From the NCBI GenBank assembly GCA_021324935.1, contig JAJPIE010000023.1, positions 42,572 to 106,571 of the forward strand: a stretch of DNA of 64,000 nucleotides, read 5' to 3'. The notes under the pieces were generated by a model, which did not search any database, was not told the DNA's origin, and was given only the letters and a program-made list of their open reading frames with translations. Below, piece by piece: positions 26,522 through 34,995 of this stretch (position 1 is the first letter of the stretch; the number at the start of each line of letters is the position of its first letter). This DNA is from Acidobacteriota bacterium. Lineage in GTDB: Bacteria; Acidobacteriota; Terriglobia; Acidiferrales; UBA7541. The position numbers and the translations under genes were made by a program.

Positions 26522-28822
26522 CTACGGCAGGCTCAAGTCGATCGCGTAAACATCCACGTCCCCGTGGTCCACGGTCACGTAGACGGATCCATCGGGGCTC
26601 AGGCCGGTGAAAATGCAACGCATCGCGCCGGAGCTCAGCAAATCGCCGAAGCGCGTGACCTGCTCCGGTTCACGGGTCGCCATCGGCACGCGAAAGACGG
26701 ATTCCTCCACTTCATCCGTGTCCTGGTAGTAGAGCGCGTCCCCGCCCGGCGACCAGCGCAAGGTGGAGGGAAAATTGGCCTCCGCCAATTCCGACCACTT
26801 CAGGGTTTTGCAGTCATACAACCAGATCTGCTTTTTCTTCGGACTCAAGGCGGCGATATATCTTCCATCCGCCGACCAGCGCGGCTCGATCAGCCCTTCG
26901 GAGCCCGGTATCGAACTCAGGTGACCGCTTTCCAAGTCCAAAATTCGGATATTGGATTCGCCGCCAACGGCTGTGTCTTCCACGTCCACCACGATTTGCC
27001 GTCCGTCGGTTCGCCAGTCTCCGGAAACAGATGCCCAGCGGTTTGCCGTGGGCAACACGGGCTTTGGAGATCCGCCTTGCGCGGAGACGACGTAAAGCCG
27101 CGGCTGCTTGTCCAACAAGAATCCAGTGAACAGTATATCCTTTTGATTGGGCGACCAGTGCGGCGCAAACGCTCCCGTTGCGCCGGCGGTGAGTTGCACG
27201 CGATTGGTTCCGTCAATGCGGCTTTTCCACAATGTCCCGTCCTCGCGGGCCGCATAGACCACCCATTGCCCGTCGAGGGAAAAATCCATATCCGTGGCGC
27301 CGGATTCGGAAAGCATTGCGGTCTTCTTCAGCGTCTTTGGATCGATGCGCAACAACTGGTATTCGTTGTGAGAGCCAATGGCGAAAACCCGCGAACCATT
27401 TGGCGCCGCCGCCGGATGGTCGAAGGCGATTGGGCCTTTGGTTAGCTGCATGGGTTGCTTTTCGCTCCGGCTGAACCAGTTGTACCGCTCGTCCAAGAGC
27501 CAGAGATTCGCTTGCGTGTCCACGGCGAGACTGGCTCGCAAATCGCGGCCCGTCGAAAACGCAAAATACTTTCCTCCGCGGAGCCAAGTGCCGCTTCCCT
27601 CGTGGGGGCCTCCTTCCTCGCCGGGCAGCACGCGCCGGATGTCCCGCCCGTCCGTTCCAATTTCCCACAGAGAATCTGTGCCTTCCACAAGGTCAGGCTG
27701 CGTGAAACGCAAGCGCTTTCCGTCCGGGGACCATGCCAGAGAATGCGGCGCCAGTTTGAAACGCGCCACTTCGGAGATGTGATTTCCATCTGGATCGGCA
27801 ATTTGAATGGTTTCGTCGCGTACAAATGCGATGAAGTTTCCCGAAGGAGACCACACCGCTTCTTTTGCCATCACGTCACCAACGCGCCGCGGGGCGCCGC
27901 CCTGTACCGGCCAGAGCCAGAGGGGTGTTTCCTCTCCCTCGTGGGTCAATTCGCCAATCAGAAATTGCGAGTGGTCTGGCGACAGATCAAAGATTCTTGT
28001 GTTGTCAAACGGAGTTGGAGTTCGTTGGACGTTTCCACCTTGCACGGAGGTTTGCATTAGATTCCAGCCGGTTACGTCTCTAACGACAAAGTAAATCCGG
28101 CTTCCGTCCGTCACCAGTTTGCCCCATGGATCCACCTGCCCTACATGCGTCAATTGCCGCACGGCCAGCACCTTGGGTTCGGAACGCGGCCAAAGGAGAA
28201 ACGACAGAACCGCCGCAAGTCCTGCAAGCATCGCGAGCACTTGCCGCCAGCCTGGCCCGGACTTTTGTTTAATTGCTTCCCGCACCTTGATTTGGGCTGC
28301 GGTTGCGGGCCGGTCCGCGTCGAGTGGCAGCTCCAGCGCCTCGCGGTCTTCTTCGCTCTCCACACGGATCGCTGTTATCAACGGAGGCGTGTCGAGATTG
28401 GTCACCTCGACTGGCGCAATGAATCGGTAGCCCTTTCGCGGAACAGTTTCAATGAATACGGGATTCTCCGCGTTGTCATTTAGAGCGGCGCGCAGCTTCA
28501 TGAGGGCGGTATTCAGACTTCCGTCGAACTCAACGAACGTCCCTTCGGGCCATATTTTTTTCCTCAATTCTTCTCGGGAGACGACTTCTCCAGCGGTCTC
28601 CAGCAGAAGCGTCAATATCCGGAAGGGCTGTTCCTGGAGCCTGACGGGAGATCCATGGCGGCTGAGGGTCCCTTGTTCAAGGTCCACTTCGAATAAACCG
28701 AAGCGAAACAGGCGGCGCTCTTGTTGAGGAGTAATAGCCAAAGCTGGCTCGTCTGCCTTCGAGCGCTTGGATTTTACAACAAAGCAGAGTTGATAGAAAG
28801 CTATATCTTTCAGGAAATTCAA
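26522..28822 (-). CDS. CadC-like transmembrane regulator with TolB beta-propeller
   Basis: A protein of up to 766 residues: an OmpR/PhoB-type winged helix (about residues 38-140; FRILTLLLETAGEVVSREEL and YRFIAPVEV), a linker, one membrane helix (VLAMLAGLAAVLSFLLW, about 197-213), then a long C-terminal six-bladed TolB/WD40-type propeller (WSPDGKRL and DFSLDGQW repeats). The arrangement suggests a membrane-bound one-component regulator with DNA-binding inside and sensing outside. The start is uncertain: the frame opens with TTG at 28822 and has no ATG before the winged helix. Confidence 0.85.
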   Translation of the reverse strand: MNFLKDIAFYQLCFVVKSKRSKADEPALAITPQQERRLFRFGLFEVDLEQGTLSRHGSPVRLQEQPFRILTLLLETAGEVVSREELRKKIWPEGTFVEFDGSLNTALMKLRAALNDNAENPVFIETVPRKGYRFIAPVEVTNLDTPPLITAIRVESEEDREALELPLDADRPATAAQIKVREAIKQKSGPGWRQVLAMLAGLAAVLSFLLWPRSEPKVLAVRQLTHVGQVDPWGKLVTDGSRIYFVVRDVTGWNLMQTSVQGGNVQRTPTPFDNTRIFDLSPDHSQFLIGELTHEGEETPLWLWPVQGGAPRRVGDVMAKEAVWSPSGNFIAFVRDETIQIADPDGNHISEVARFKLAPHSLAWSPDGKRLRFTQPDLVEGTDSLWEIGTDGRDIRRVLPGEEGGPHEGSGTWLRGGKYFAFSTGRDLRASLAVDTQANLWLLDERYNWFSRSEKQPMQLTKGPIAFDHPAAAPNGSRVFAIGSHNEYQLLRIDPKTLKKTAMLSESGATDMDFSLDGQWVVYAAREDGTLWKSRIDGTNRVQLTAGATGAFAPHWSPNQKDILFTGFLLDKQPRLYVVSAQGGSPKPVLPTANRWASVSGDWRTDGRQIVVDVEDTAVGGESNIRILDLESGHLSSIPGSEGLIEPRWSADGRYIAALSPKKKQIWLYDCKTLKWSELAEANFPSTLRWSPGGDALYYQDTDEVEESVFRVPMATREPEQVTRFGDLLSSGAMRCIFTGLSPDGSVYVTVDHGDVDVYAIDLSLP

Positions 28823-29091
28823 GAGTTAATGGTTCATAAATGGACCAGTGCCAGTTCGTTTGACGTTTGGCACACTTTTTCCCATCCTTTTCACCTAGCA
28901 ATAGCCGTCGTTCTTGGTCCCACATGCCGGGAATGGCGGTCCCACAGAGGAGGGTCGCTCCACCATAGCGAACTAACCCCATACTCTGAACCAATGGGAA
29001 TGTCCGCGTCTCGTGTCCTCCGTCAAGAAATACCTGGACACGGACGCGGGTATCCCAAGCTTGCCGCGTTAATCAATAGAAAACACAAAAG

Positions 29092-30525
29092 TTAAAGGGA
29101 TTCTGTGAACCGGTAATATTCTGTGGCAAACTGCACCCCCAGCCACCGGAATGGCTCGTTTGGCATATAGGTGGGCAAGCGATTTAGGTAGGGAAGCCAC
29201 TGCCATTCCGACTCTTTGGCACCCACCAGATCGGCAAGAATTCTTCCAAACACAGAGGTCAGGTTCACTCCATGCCCAGAGAAACCGATCGCATAATAAA
29301 CGTTGCCGTGCTTTCCGATTTGCCCTACCGAAGGGGTCTGGTCCAGCGACATGTCTACCGCGCCGCTCCAGCAGACTTCCAGGGGTTCACTCTCTAACAT
29401 TGGGTAGATTCGCCGCAATTCTCTCCGCAATCCCTGGTAGCGCGTCTCAGCTCGCGAAGGATCTTCCACCCCTTTATTGAATTCGTAGTCGGCGAGCCCT
29501 CCGCCAACGTGAATCCGCCGGTCTTTTGTCTGGCCCAGATAAAACACTTCGGTCCGGCTGTCGTTGAACGGAATTCTTTTCCCCCAGCCCGTTGCCGCCA
29601 GCTTTGCATCGCTCAACGGCGCGGTGATGCCCACATAATCGAAAAAAGGAGCGACCGCCCGGCGGAGATAATTGAGTTTCGAGGTGAAGGCATTCGTGGC
29701 AAGAATCACCGCTTTTGCGAGAACCCTTCTACCATCTGCGGTCGTCAATCTTAACTGTTCGCCTTCCTCGACGTGGGCAATCACCGTGCCTTCAAAAATC
29801 TGCGCTCCAGCCAATTGCGCGGCGCGCTTGAAAAGCGCCACGAGCTTGCCGGGATGAAGCTGTCCGCTGCCAGGATCGAAAAGCGCTCCTTCATAAGCGG
29901 TTGTACCGATTGCTTGTGAAACCTTCGCCTGATCCCAGTATTCGAACGGCAACCCATACGGCCGGATCTTGGCGATAAACTCCGTTCCCTTTTCCTTGTC
30001 CGACTTGGTGTTGAATACCTGCAACGCGCCGTTTTGTTCAATATCGGCGTCAATTCCGGTTTCCGCGGATAGCGCTTGCAATCTTTGGATATTGTCCAGA
30101 GTCAATGCGTAAATCCGCTGGTCCAATTCCGGTTCGCCGCTCCACTGCAGAAAGCGGTCTTCGGTCATATTGAGCATCATCGCGCCATTTCGCGCGGAGG
30201 CGCCGTTGCCGCAGCGATGGGCCTCCAAAACCGCAACGCTCCGGTTCGGCTCTGTTTTCCTCAGATAATAAGCGGCGGATAACCCGGTAAATCCTCCGCC
30301 GATAATCGCTACGTCCACATCGAGATCCTTCTCCAACGGGGCATTGGGCGGGGGCAGCTCGCGTGCCCAGAAGCTCCGGTTCGGTCCGAAAACCATTTTT
30401 TCCGGCAATACGTGCGGCGCAGCGACATTTAGACCCAATGCTCCGGCAATTCCCGCTGCCCCCGCCCTGGTTGCTTTCTTCAGGAAATTTCGCCTACTTT
30501 TTTCGTTGGACGTGCGATCGTCCAT
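29092..30525 (-). CDS. Tat-exported FAD-dependent oxidoreductase (DAO family)
   Basis: A 477-residue enzyme with a twin-arginine signal (SRRNFLKKATRAG, an exact Tat consensus) followed by a hydrophobic stretch ending near residue 40, and a D-amino-acid-oxidase-type flavin domain, AIIGGGFTGLSAAYYLRK. The C-terminal part GFSGHGVNLTSVFGRILADL fits gamma-glutamylputrescine/amine oxidases. It oxidises an amine or amino acid at the periplasmic face by family analogy; the substrate is unknown. It is divergent from the small-protein region at 30.8 kb. Confidence 0.88.
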   Translation of the reverse strand: MDDRTSNEKSRRNFLKKATRAGAAGIAGALGLNVAAPHVLPEKMVFGPNRSFWARELPPPNAPLEKDLDVDVAIIGGGFTGLSAAYYLRKTEPNRSVAVLEAHRCGNGASARNGAMMLNMTEDRFLQWSGEPELDQRIYALTLDNIQRLQALSAETGIDADIEQNGALQVFNTKSDKEKGTEFIAKIRPYGLPFEYWDQAKVSQAIGTTAYEGALFDPGSGQLHPGKLVALFKRAAQLAGAQIFEGTVIAHVEEGEQLRLTTADGRRVLAKAVILATNAFTSKLNYLRRAVAPFFDYVGITAPLSDAKLAATGWGKRIPFNDSRTEVFYLGQTKDRRIHVGGGLADYEFNKGVEDPSRAETRYQGLRRELRRIYPMLESEPLEVCWSGAVDMSLDQTPSVGQIGKHGNVYYAIGFSGHGVNLTSVFGRILADLVGAKESEWQWLPYLNRLPTYMPNEPFRWLGVQFATEYYRFTESL

Positions 30526-30790
30526 GGGAGGGGTCCTCTAGCGGCTGAAAGTAGGCCTCAATGTATCACTTAAACATCTTTTTTCATGAGAGGTCTTTCA
30601 TCCCACGGATGGGCCAACTCTTCCGCCGATTTTCGCTGAAGGCCGCTTGAATTCTGTGATTATTGGAGCCAATTCGAGTTACCATCAATCTCCTGGATCC
30701 ACTTCCGCTCCTGGTTGCCCAAGGCCCGATTCCGAGTCTTCTTACCCCGGTTTTTTTGCGTGAATCCTGCGCTGGTTGAAAAACGAAATT
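30526..30790. other. Intergenic region upstream of the FAD oxidoreductase
   Basis: About 265 bp without a gene. It contains short T- and A-rich tracts but no clear promoter, repeat or structured RNA that I can name. Confidence 0.3.
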
Positions 30791-30940
30791 GTGGGAAACG
30801 TGCCGCCGGAAACTGCCGTCTGCGAGTTCGATTGCCGCAAGCAGGAATGCCGCTACGGTGAATGGGCTACTTGCGATCGGCGCCTAACGCGGGCGGCCGG
30901 TGAATTGATGCCGGGTCCGCGCAATGAGCCGAAACCCTAG
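30791..30940 (+). CDS. 49-aa Cys-rich small protein
   Basis: An open frame from GTG 30791 to TAG 30940 encodes 49 residues with four cysteines (11, 15, 20, 28) in the segment CEFDCRKQECRYGEWATC, followed by DRRLTRAAGELMPGPR. The cysteine spacing and the composition, soluble and non-random, are unlike background. Such a pattern suggests a zinc site. No good ribosome-binding site precedes the GTG, so the start could also be TTG at 30776. I have a recollection of similar short proteins in acidobacteria but cannot verify it. Function unknown. Confidence 0.5.
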   Translation: MGNVPPETAVCEFDCRKQECRYGEWATCDRRLTRAAGELMPGPRNEPKP

Positions 30941-31057
30941 CGTGCCTCACCCGTGTAAGAATCTTCTCATTGGAAAAACCATAGATTTTTCGAAATTATT
31001 TTGCCGTGTTCCCTAAAGCTTCTTCTCTAACAGCCGATTGGATACAGGAGGTGACGA

Positions 31058-31243
31058 ATGGCCATTTCGGCAATTCATCCAGGTGCTTCTGTTTCGCAAG
31101 TCCACCAGCAATCTTCCGCTCAGGCTGCCGCTGCGCAATCCGCCAGCACTTCAGCGCTACCGCAGGATCACGTAACGCTGAGTTCAGCTGCCTTGGCCAA
31201 GGCCAAGAGTGGCGATGCGGACCGCGACGGCGATTCCAAGTAG
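31058..31243 (+). CDS. 61-aa small hypothetical protein
   Basis: A short gene with an excellent ribosome-binding site (AGGAGGTGA, 3-9 nt before the ATG). The product is Ala/Ser/Gln-rich in the first half, then has LPQDHVTLSSAALAKAKS and an acidic/basic end DADRDGDSK. The D-x-V-x-(L/I)-S-x-A-A segment recalls the small flagellin-like or FlgM-like proteins common in related genomes. No function can be assigned. It may be secreted without a signal, but no evidence shows this. Confidence 0.65.
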   Translation: MAISAIHPGASVSQVHQQSSAQAAAAQSASTSALPQDHVTLSSAALAKAKSGDADRDGDSK

Positions 31244-31332
31244 CCATTGCGGATTTTTCGGAACAGGCAGCGGAATGTCCCCCCCTGCCTCCAGTTTTCC
31301 CGCCGAACAATGCAAATCGGAGATTCGCCGGC

Positions 31333-31902
31333 CTAGCGAAGTTCCCCCGGATCAATTCCCTCTTTTCTCGCCTGGTTTGCCAGATCTTCGATCTGCGCCT
31401 GCAACTGTTTCTTGCGCTCTTCCTGCTGCCTTACTTGCGCTTCCGATGGGACCATGTTGTAGCCCTGACTCGGACTGATTCCCCCGGCGGCGCTGGTGTT
31501 TTCGGCCTTGAAACCCTTGAGTTGCGCGATTTTCGAATCGGGTTTTGTGATTTGCGAATTCAATTGGTCGATCTGATCGCGATATTCGCGCACGCGCTCG
31601 CCGTGCGGATCGGAGTTTTCATCTTCGGAGTCTTCGTTGTCTTCCGTTCTTCGCTTTCCCTGGCTCTTTCCTCCCACCACGGGTACGCTTCCCTTCAGAG
31701 ATCCCAGGTCATTGTTGGTCCACACTTTTTTTGCTTTCGGCGTGGAGTCCGTCTTCCTGGCAGGCGCCGAAGCAGTCTTCTCCAGGACTGTAGCTTTATT
31801 GCCGGCGGCATTGCCGTTGGAGTCCTGGGTTTGTGCAGACAAGGAAGCCCCGAAAAGGGCAAGAGTTGGCAGAAGTAGAATTCGCAGCGCTCTCGTGCGC
31901 AC
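31333..31902 (-). CDS. Exported coiled-coil protein, KVWTN paralogue A
   Basis: A 189-residue secreted protein: signal peptide (LLLPTLALFGASLSAQ), a basic/Pro segment with KAKKVWTNNDLGSL, then two predicted helices (REYRDQIDQLNSQITKPDSK and ERKKQLQAQIEDLANQARKE) that could form a coiled coil. The C-terminal helix is near-identical in pattern to the neighbouring gene's product, so the two are tandem paralogues. The GTG start at 31902 has a poor ribosome-binding site, and the preceding gene ends 8 bp away, so coupling is likely. Function unknown. Confidence 0.7.
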   Translation of the reverse strand: MRTRALRILLLPTLALFGASLSAQTQDSNGNAAGNKATVLEKTASAPARKTDSTPKAKKVWTNNDLGSLKGSVPVVGGKSQGKRRTEDNEDSEDENSDPHGERVREYRDQIDQLNSQITKPDSKIAQLKGFKAENTSAAGGISPSQGYNMVPSEAQVRQQEERKKQLQAQIEDLANQARKEGIDPGELR

Positions 31903-31909
31903 ACCTCAG

Positions 31910-32440
31910 TCATTTCATATCGCCGGACTCGATCCCGATCTTTCGCGCCGATTCATACAAATCGTCAATCTGCGTTTGCAACTGCTTTTTCTTGTCCTGC
32001 AGTTTTGCCACTTGCTGATTCACGGGTGTTCGGTTGTAGCCGCGGCTCAAATCGCTACCCCCTTCGGACGCGGGCTTCCCTTCGACAAAGTCCTGGAATT
32101 GCTGCAGCTTCTGATTGACATCGTTCAGCTGGGCTTGCAACTTTTGCAGATTGGCGCGGTATTTGGCAATCGTCGCGGGATCCGGAGGTTTCGTCATGGT
32201 GTACCTCTGATTCCGCGGGTCCCCAATCACGGAGACGCTTCCCGTGGACTTAATATCGTCGTTCGTCCAAACCTTTTTCGGTTTATCGGTGGAGGAAGGT
32301 TTTGTTGGCTGGCTCGCAGCGGGCGTCGAGGAGGTTTGCGTGTTGGTCGAAACTGGGTCCTGGGCGTGGGCGATGTACCCGGCAAGCCAGAGCAGGCAAA
32401 AGGCGCGGGCGAAAACGGGCCAAAGAGTGTGTCGGACCAT
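31910..32440 (-). CDS. Exported coiled-coil protein, KVWTN paralogue B
   Basis: A 176-residue exported protein with a signal peptide (ending GYIAHAQ), a Ser/Thr/Pro linker, the motif KPKKVWTNDDIKS, and a helical part (ATIAKYRANLQKLQAQLND; KKKQLQTQIDDLYESARKIG) ending GIESGDMK. It is the upstream member of a tandem pair with the gene at 31333-31902. The ATG at 32440 follows GGGAG by 6 nt and is preferred to the in-frame start two codons earlier. Function unknown; probably periplasmic. Confidence 0.72.
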   Translation of the reverse strand: MVRHTLWPVFARAFCLLWLAGYIAHAQDPVSTNTQTSSTPAASQPTKPSSTDKPKKVWTNDDIKSTGSVSVIGDPRNQRYTMTKPPDPATIAKYRANLQKLQAQLNDVNQKLQQFQDFVEGKPASEGGSDLSRGYNRTPVNQQVAKLQDKKKQLQTQIDDLYESARKIGIESGDMK

Positions 32441-32503
32441 GAGCATCTCCCGATCCGGCAGGGTGGACTTAGTACTGCTTAACCCATTCTATCGAGGGAA
32501 GTT

Positions 32504-33490
32504 TCACCGGTTGCCGGGTTCGTTTTGCAATTTGCTCAGTTCGTCACGCACCAACTTCAGGGCTTCTTTGGGAGGTCCGACCCGCCGGTAGTCGGAGTAA
32601 AACGATCGCTCGTGGATGGAAAACGGAATCAGGAACTTGCGTCCGTCAAAATCGTATTGCTGGTAGGTCGGCAGCCACACGCCGGAAGCAATTTCATAGC
32701 GCTCCTGCATGAAATAGCTGCCTCTGTAGATCTTGGCAAGAAAAAGCGCCAGCGAAATGTCTTCGGTCACGTGGCCTTCGATCTTTGCCAATTCCAAGGA
32801 CTCTTTGTCGATCCACAGGGTGCCCCGCACCTTCGTGAGGAGCATTTCATTGCGCGTCGTAGGCTTGTAGGCGGGGTTGGGGATCATTTCATATTTGATC
32901 AGCGCGCGGTCACCTCGTCTCTCTTCCCCGATTCGTGTGAAGAAAAATGCATTCCGGGTCGCATCAATCAAGTCGTTGCGTTCTTTTTGCCGCCTCGCCA
33001 GCTTGTTGTAGGCTTCTTTCTGCGGCATCCCGTCCTGTGCGGCCCAAATCAATGCGGTCTCGAGTCTCTGCAGCGCCTCGCGGTAGCTTTGCGGGTTCCC
33101 CGGCTTGCCATCGGCGGCCAGCGGAATCTTGTCCGTTCCCGTCCCGGCAGGGAAGACGCGCCACACCTTCACTTCGCTTGGGTTTGGATCACTTGCCGTT
33201 TTCCGAATCTCCACACGCTCGACGCGCTCGAAAACGTTCAGGTCGGCTTCCAGGCGCTTCTGGTTTGAAATCACCCGGTCGAAGACCGAGGCGCTCTCCG
33301 CCTTGGGGTCAACCCCAGAGTCATCCGCCGGCGCGGATTGGCCCAAGCACACTGTAGCGCAAAGCAGCAAACCGCAGAAGCCGAGCACCCAGCGGGGGAC
33401 AGCCCACGCGCCATTGCCAGACGCGAAAAATGGTAAATAACCTGTTTTAAATCTGCCGCTTAACGGGTTTATGGCACGGGCCATCCACAT
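32504..33490 (-). CDS. Exported LolA-like protein of unknown function
   Basis: A 328-residue protein with a hydrophobic export segment (VLGFCGLLLCATVCLGQS, about residues 35-52) and a mostly beta-stranded mature part, including GTLWIDKESLELAKIEGHVT and GVWLPTYQQYDFDG, the pattern of LolA/LolB-like lipid-binding folds. No lipobox is evident. It is divergent from the MacB-type permease genes and may act with them in envelope lipid traffic, but this is inference. Confidence 0.68.
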   Translation of the reverse strand: MWMARAINPLSGRFKTGYLPFFASGNGAWAVPRWVLGFCGLLLCATVCLGQSAPADDSGVDPKAESASVFDRVISNQKRLEADLNVFERVERVEIRKTASDPNPSEVKVWRVFPAGTGTDKIPLAADGKPGNPQSYREALQRLETALIWAAQDGMPQKEAYNKLARRQKERNDLIDATRNAFFFTRIGEERRGDRALIKYEMIPNPAYKPTTRNEMLLTKVRGTLWIDKESLELAKIEGHVTEDISLALFLAKIYRGSYFMQERYEIASGVWLPTYQQYDFDGRKFLIPFSIHERSFYSDYRRVGPPKEALKLVRDELSKLQNEPGNR

Positions 33491-33663
33491 TCATCAGCCA
33501 CCGATCCCTCTTGCATTTCTCTCCACCCATCCACCGCGCAAGAGGTTAAACTTGTTTTTAGCAGAGTATAGCGAGCCGGTCTGAAAGCAAATACACCTTC
33601 CAAACGTCTAACTAAGGAACGATTTGGCAGGCTCAATCGTCTTACTCATCACAGGAGTCCCGT

Positions 33664-34986
33664 TTGGGCGCTACCCCCCTCGATCGGCTCACCACCACGC
33701 CCCCCTTGGCGGGCAGTGTGCCGATTTCCGCCTCTCGGTTGGAGCGGCTGAGAAAGAATTGGGTTACTTTCACCGAGACCCTGCGGCTCGCTCTCGACGC
33801 CCTGCGCGCCCACAAACTCCGCAGCTTCCTCACCTTGCTCGGCGTCATCCTCGCGGTCACCACCCTTGTCTTCGTGATGAGCGTTATCGCCGGCCTCAAT
33901 CTTTACGTTGCCGATCGCGTCGCCAACCTGGGCGCGAATGTTTTTATCGTGGACCGTTTCGGGATCATCACCAGCCGCGACGAATTCATCAAAGCACAGA
34001 AGCGTCCCCTGATTTCCATGGATGACTACGAGCGGCTGCGCCAGACATTGAAACTTGCCACCGCCGTTGCCGCCGAGGAAGACCGCAACATACAGACGCG
34101 ATCCGGCGACGTCATCATGGAAAACACGGATATCATGGGGACAACTCCCAACTTCGCCGATGTCCGTAATCTTAATATCGCTTCGGGCCGGTTTATCACT
34201 CCCGCGGACGACGAGCACCGCTCCGAGGTCGCTTTCATTGGTTCCGATCTGGCCGACAAGTTTTTCCCCAACGTCGATCCACTAGGAAAAACGATCCGCG
34301 CCGGCACGCATACCTACCAGGTGATCGGCGTGGCCGAGGCCATTGGCAGCGCGTTCGGCCAGTCGCAAGACAACTACATGATCATTCCCATCCACACCTT
34401 CCTGAAGGGCTGGCACCGGCCCATCGATTGGGCCACTATTTTCATCCAGTCGCCCAATGCCGAAATGATGAGCGCCAGCGAGGACGAGGCGCGCATGTAC
34501 TTGCGTGCCTGGCGGCATCTCGATTACAACGCGCCCGACAACTTTGCAATTCTCGGCTCCGATTCCATCATGGCCCTGTGGCACCAGCTTACCGGGAACC
34601 TGGCTTTTGTGGCCATGGCCCTGGTCAGCGTCTTTCTCGTCGTCGGGGGGATCGTGATCATGAACATCATGCTCGCCAGCGTCACCGAGCGGACCCGCGA
34701 AATCGGCCTCCGCCGCTCTCTTGGCGCCCGAAAATCGCACATCCTTCTGCAGTTTCTGATGGAATCCGCGGTGCTTGCTGCTGTTGGGGGATTGATCGGC
34801 ATCCTCACCGCGTATCTCGCCGTCTATCTGGTGAAGACGGCTTTCTCGTTCCCGATGGAAACGCCCATTTCCGCGGTGATTCTCTCCCTGATTCTGGCCA
34901 CCAGCGTGGGGCTTTTCTTCGGCATCTTCCCGGCTATGCGCGCCGCAAAACTCGATCCCATCGAAGCTCTACGAGCGGAAGGCTAG
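33664..34986 (+). CDS. MacB/FtsX-type ABC transporter permease A
   Basis: A 440-residue permease with an N-terminal membrane helix (about residues 55-75), a large periplasmic core (MacB_PCD type) and three C-terminal helices; the motif RTREIGLRRSLGARKSHIL is diagnostic of the FtsX fold. Such permeases work with a LolD-type ATPase by mechanotransmission rather than a classical transport channel. The TTG at 33664 is supported by AGGAG 6 nt upstream. It forms an operon with permease B (9 bp gap). The ATPase is not adjacent; the nearest is at 17.7-18.5 kb. Confidence 0.9.
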   Translation: MGATPLDRLTTTPPLAGSVPISASRLERLRKNWVTFTETLRLALDALRAHKLRSFLTLLGVILAVTTLVFVMSVIAGLNLYVADRVANLGANVFIVDRFGIITSRDEFIKAQKRPLISMDDYERLRQTLKLATAVAAEEDRNIQTRSGDVIMENTDIMGTTPNFADVRNLNIASGRFITPADDEHRSEVAFIGSDLADKFFPNVDPLGKTIRAGTHTYQVIGVAEAIGSAFGQSQDNYMIIPIHTFLKGWHRPIDWATIFIQSPNAEMMSASEDEARMYLRAWRHLDYNAPDNFAILGSDSIMALWHQLTGNLAFVAMALVSVFLVVGGIVIMNIMLASVTERTREIGLRRSLGARKSHILLQFLMESAVLAAVGGLIGILTAYLAVYLVKTAFSFPMETPISAVILSLILATSVGLFFGIFPAMRAAKLDPIEALRAEG

Positions 34987-34995
34987 GCGACCGTC

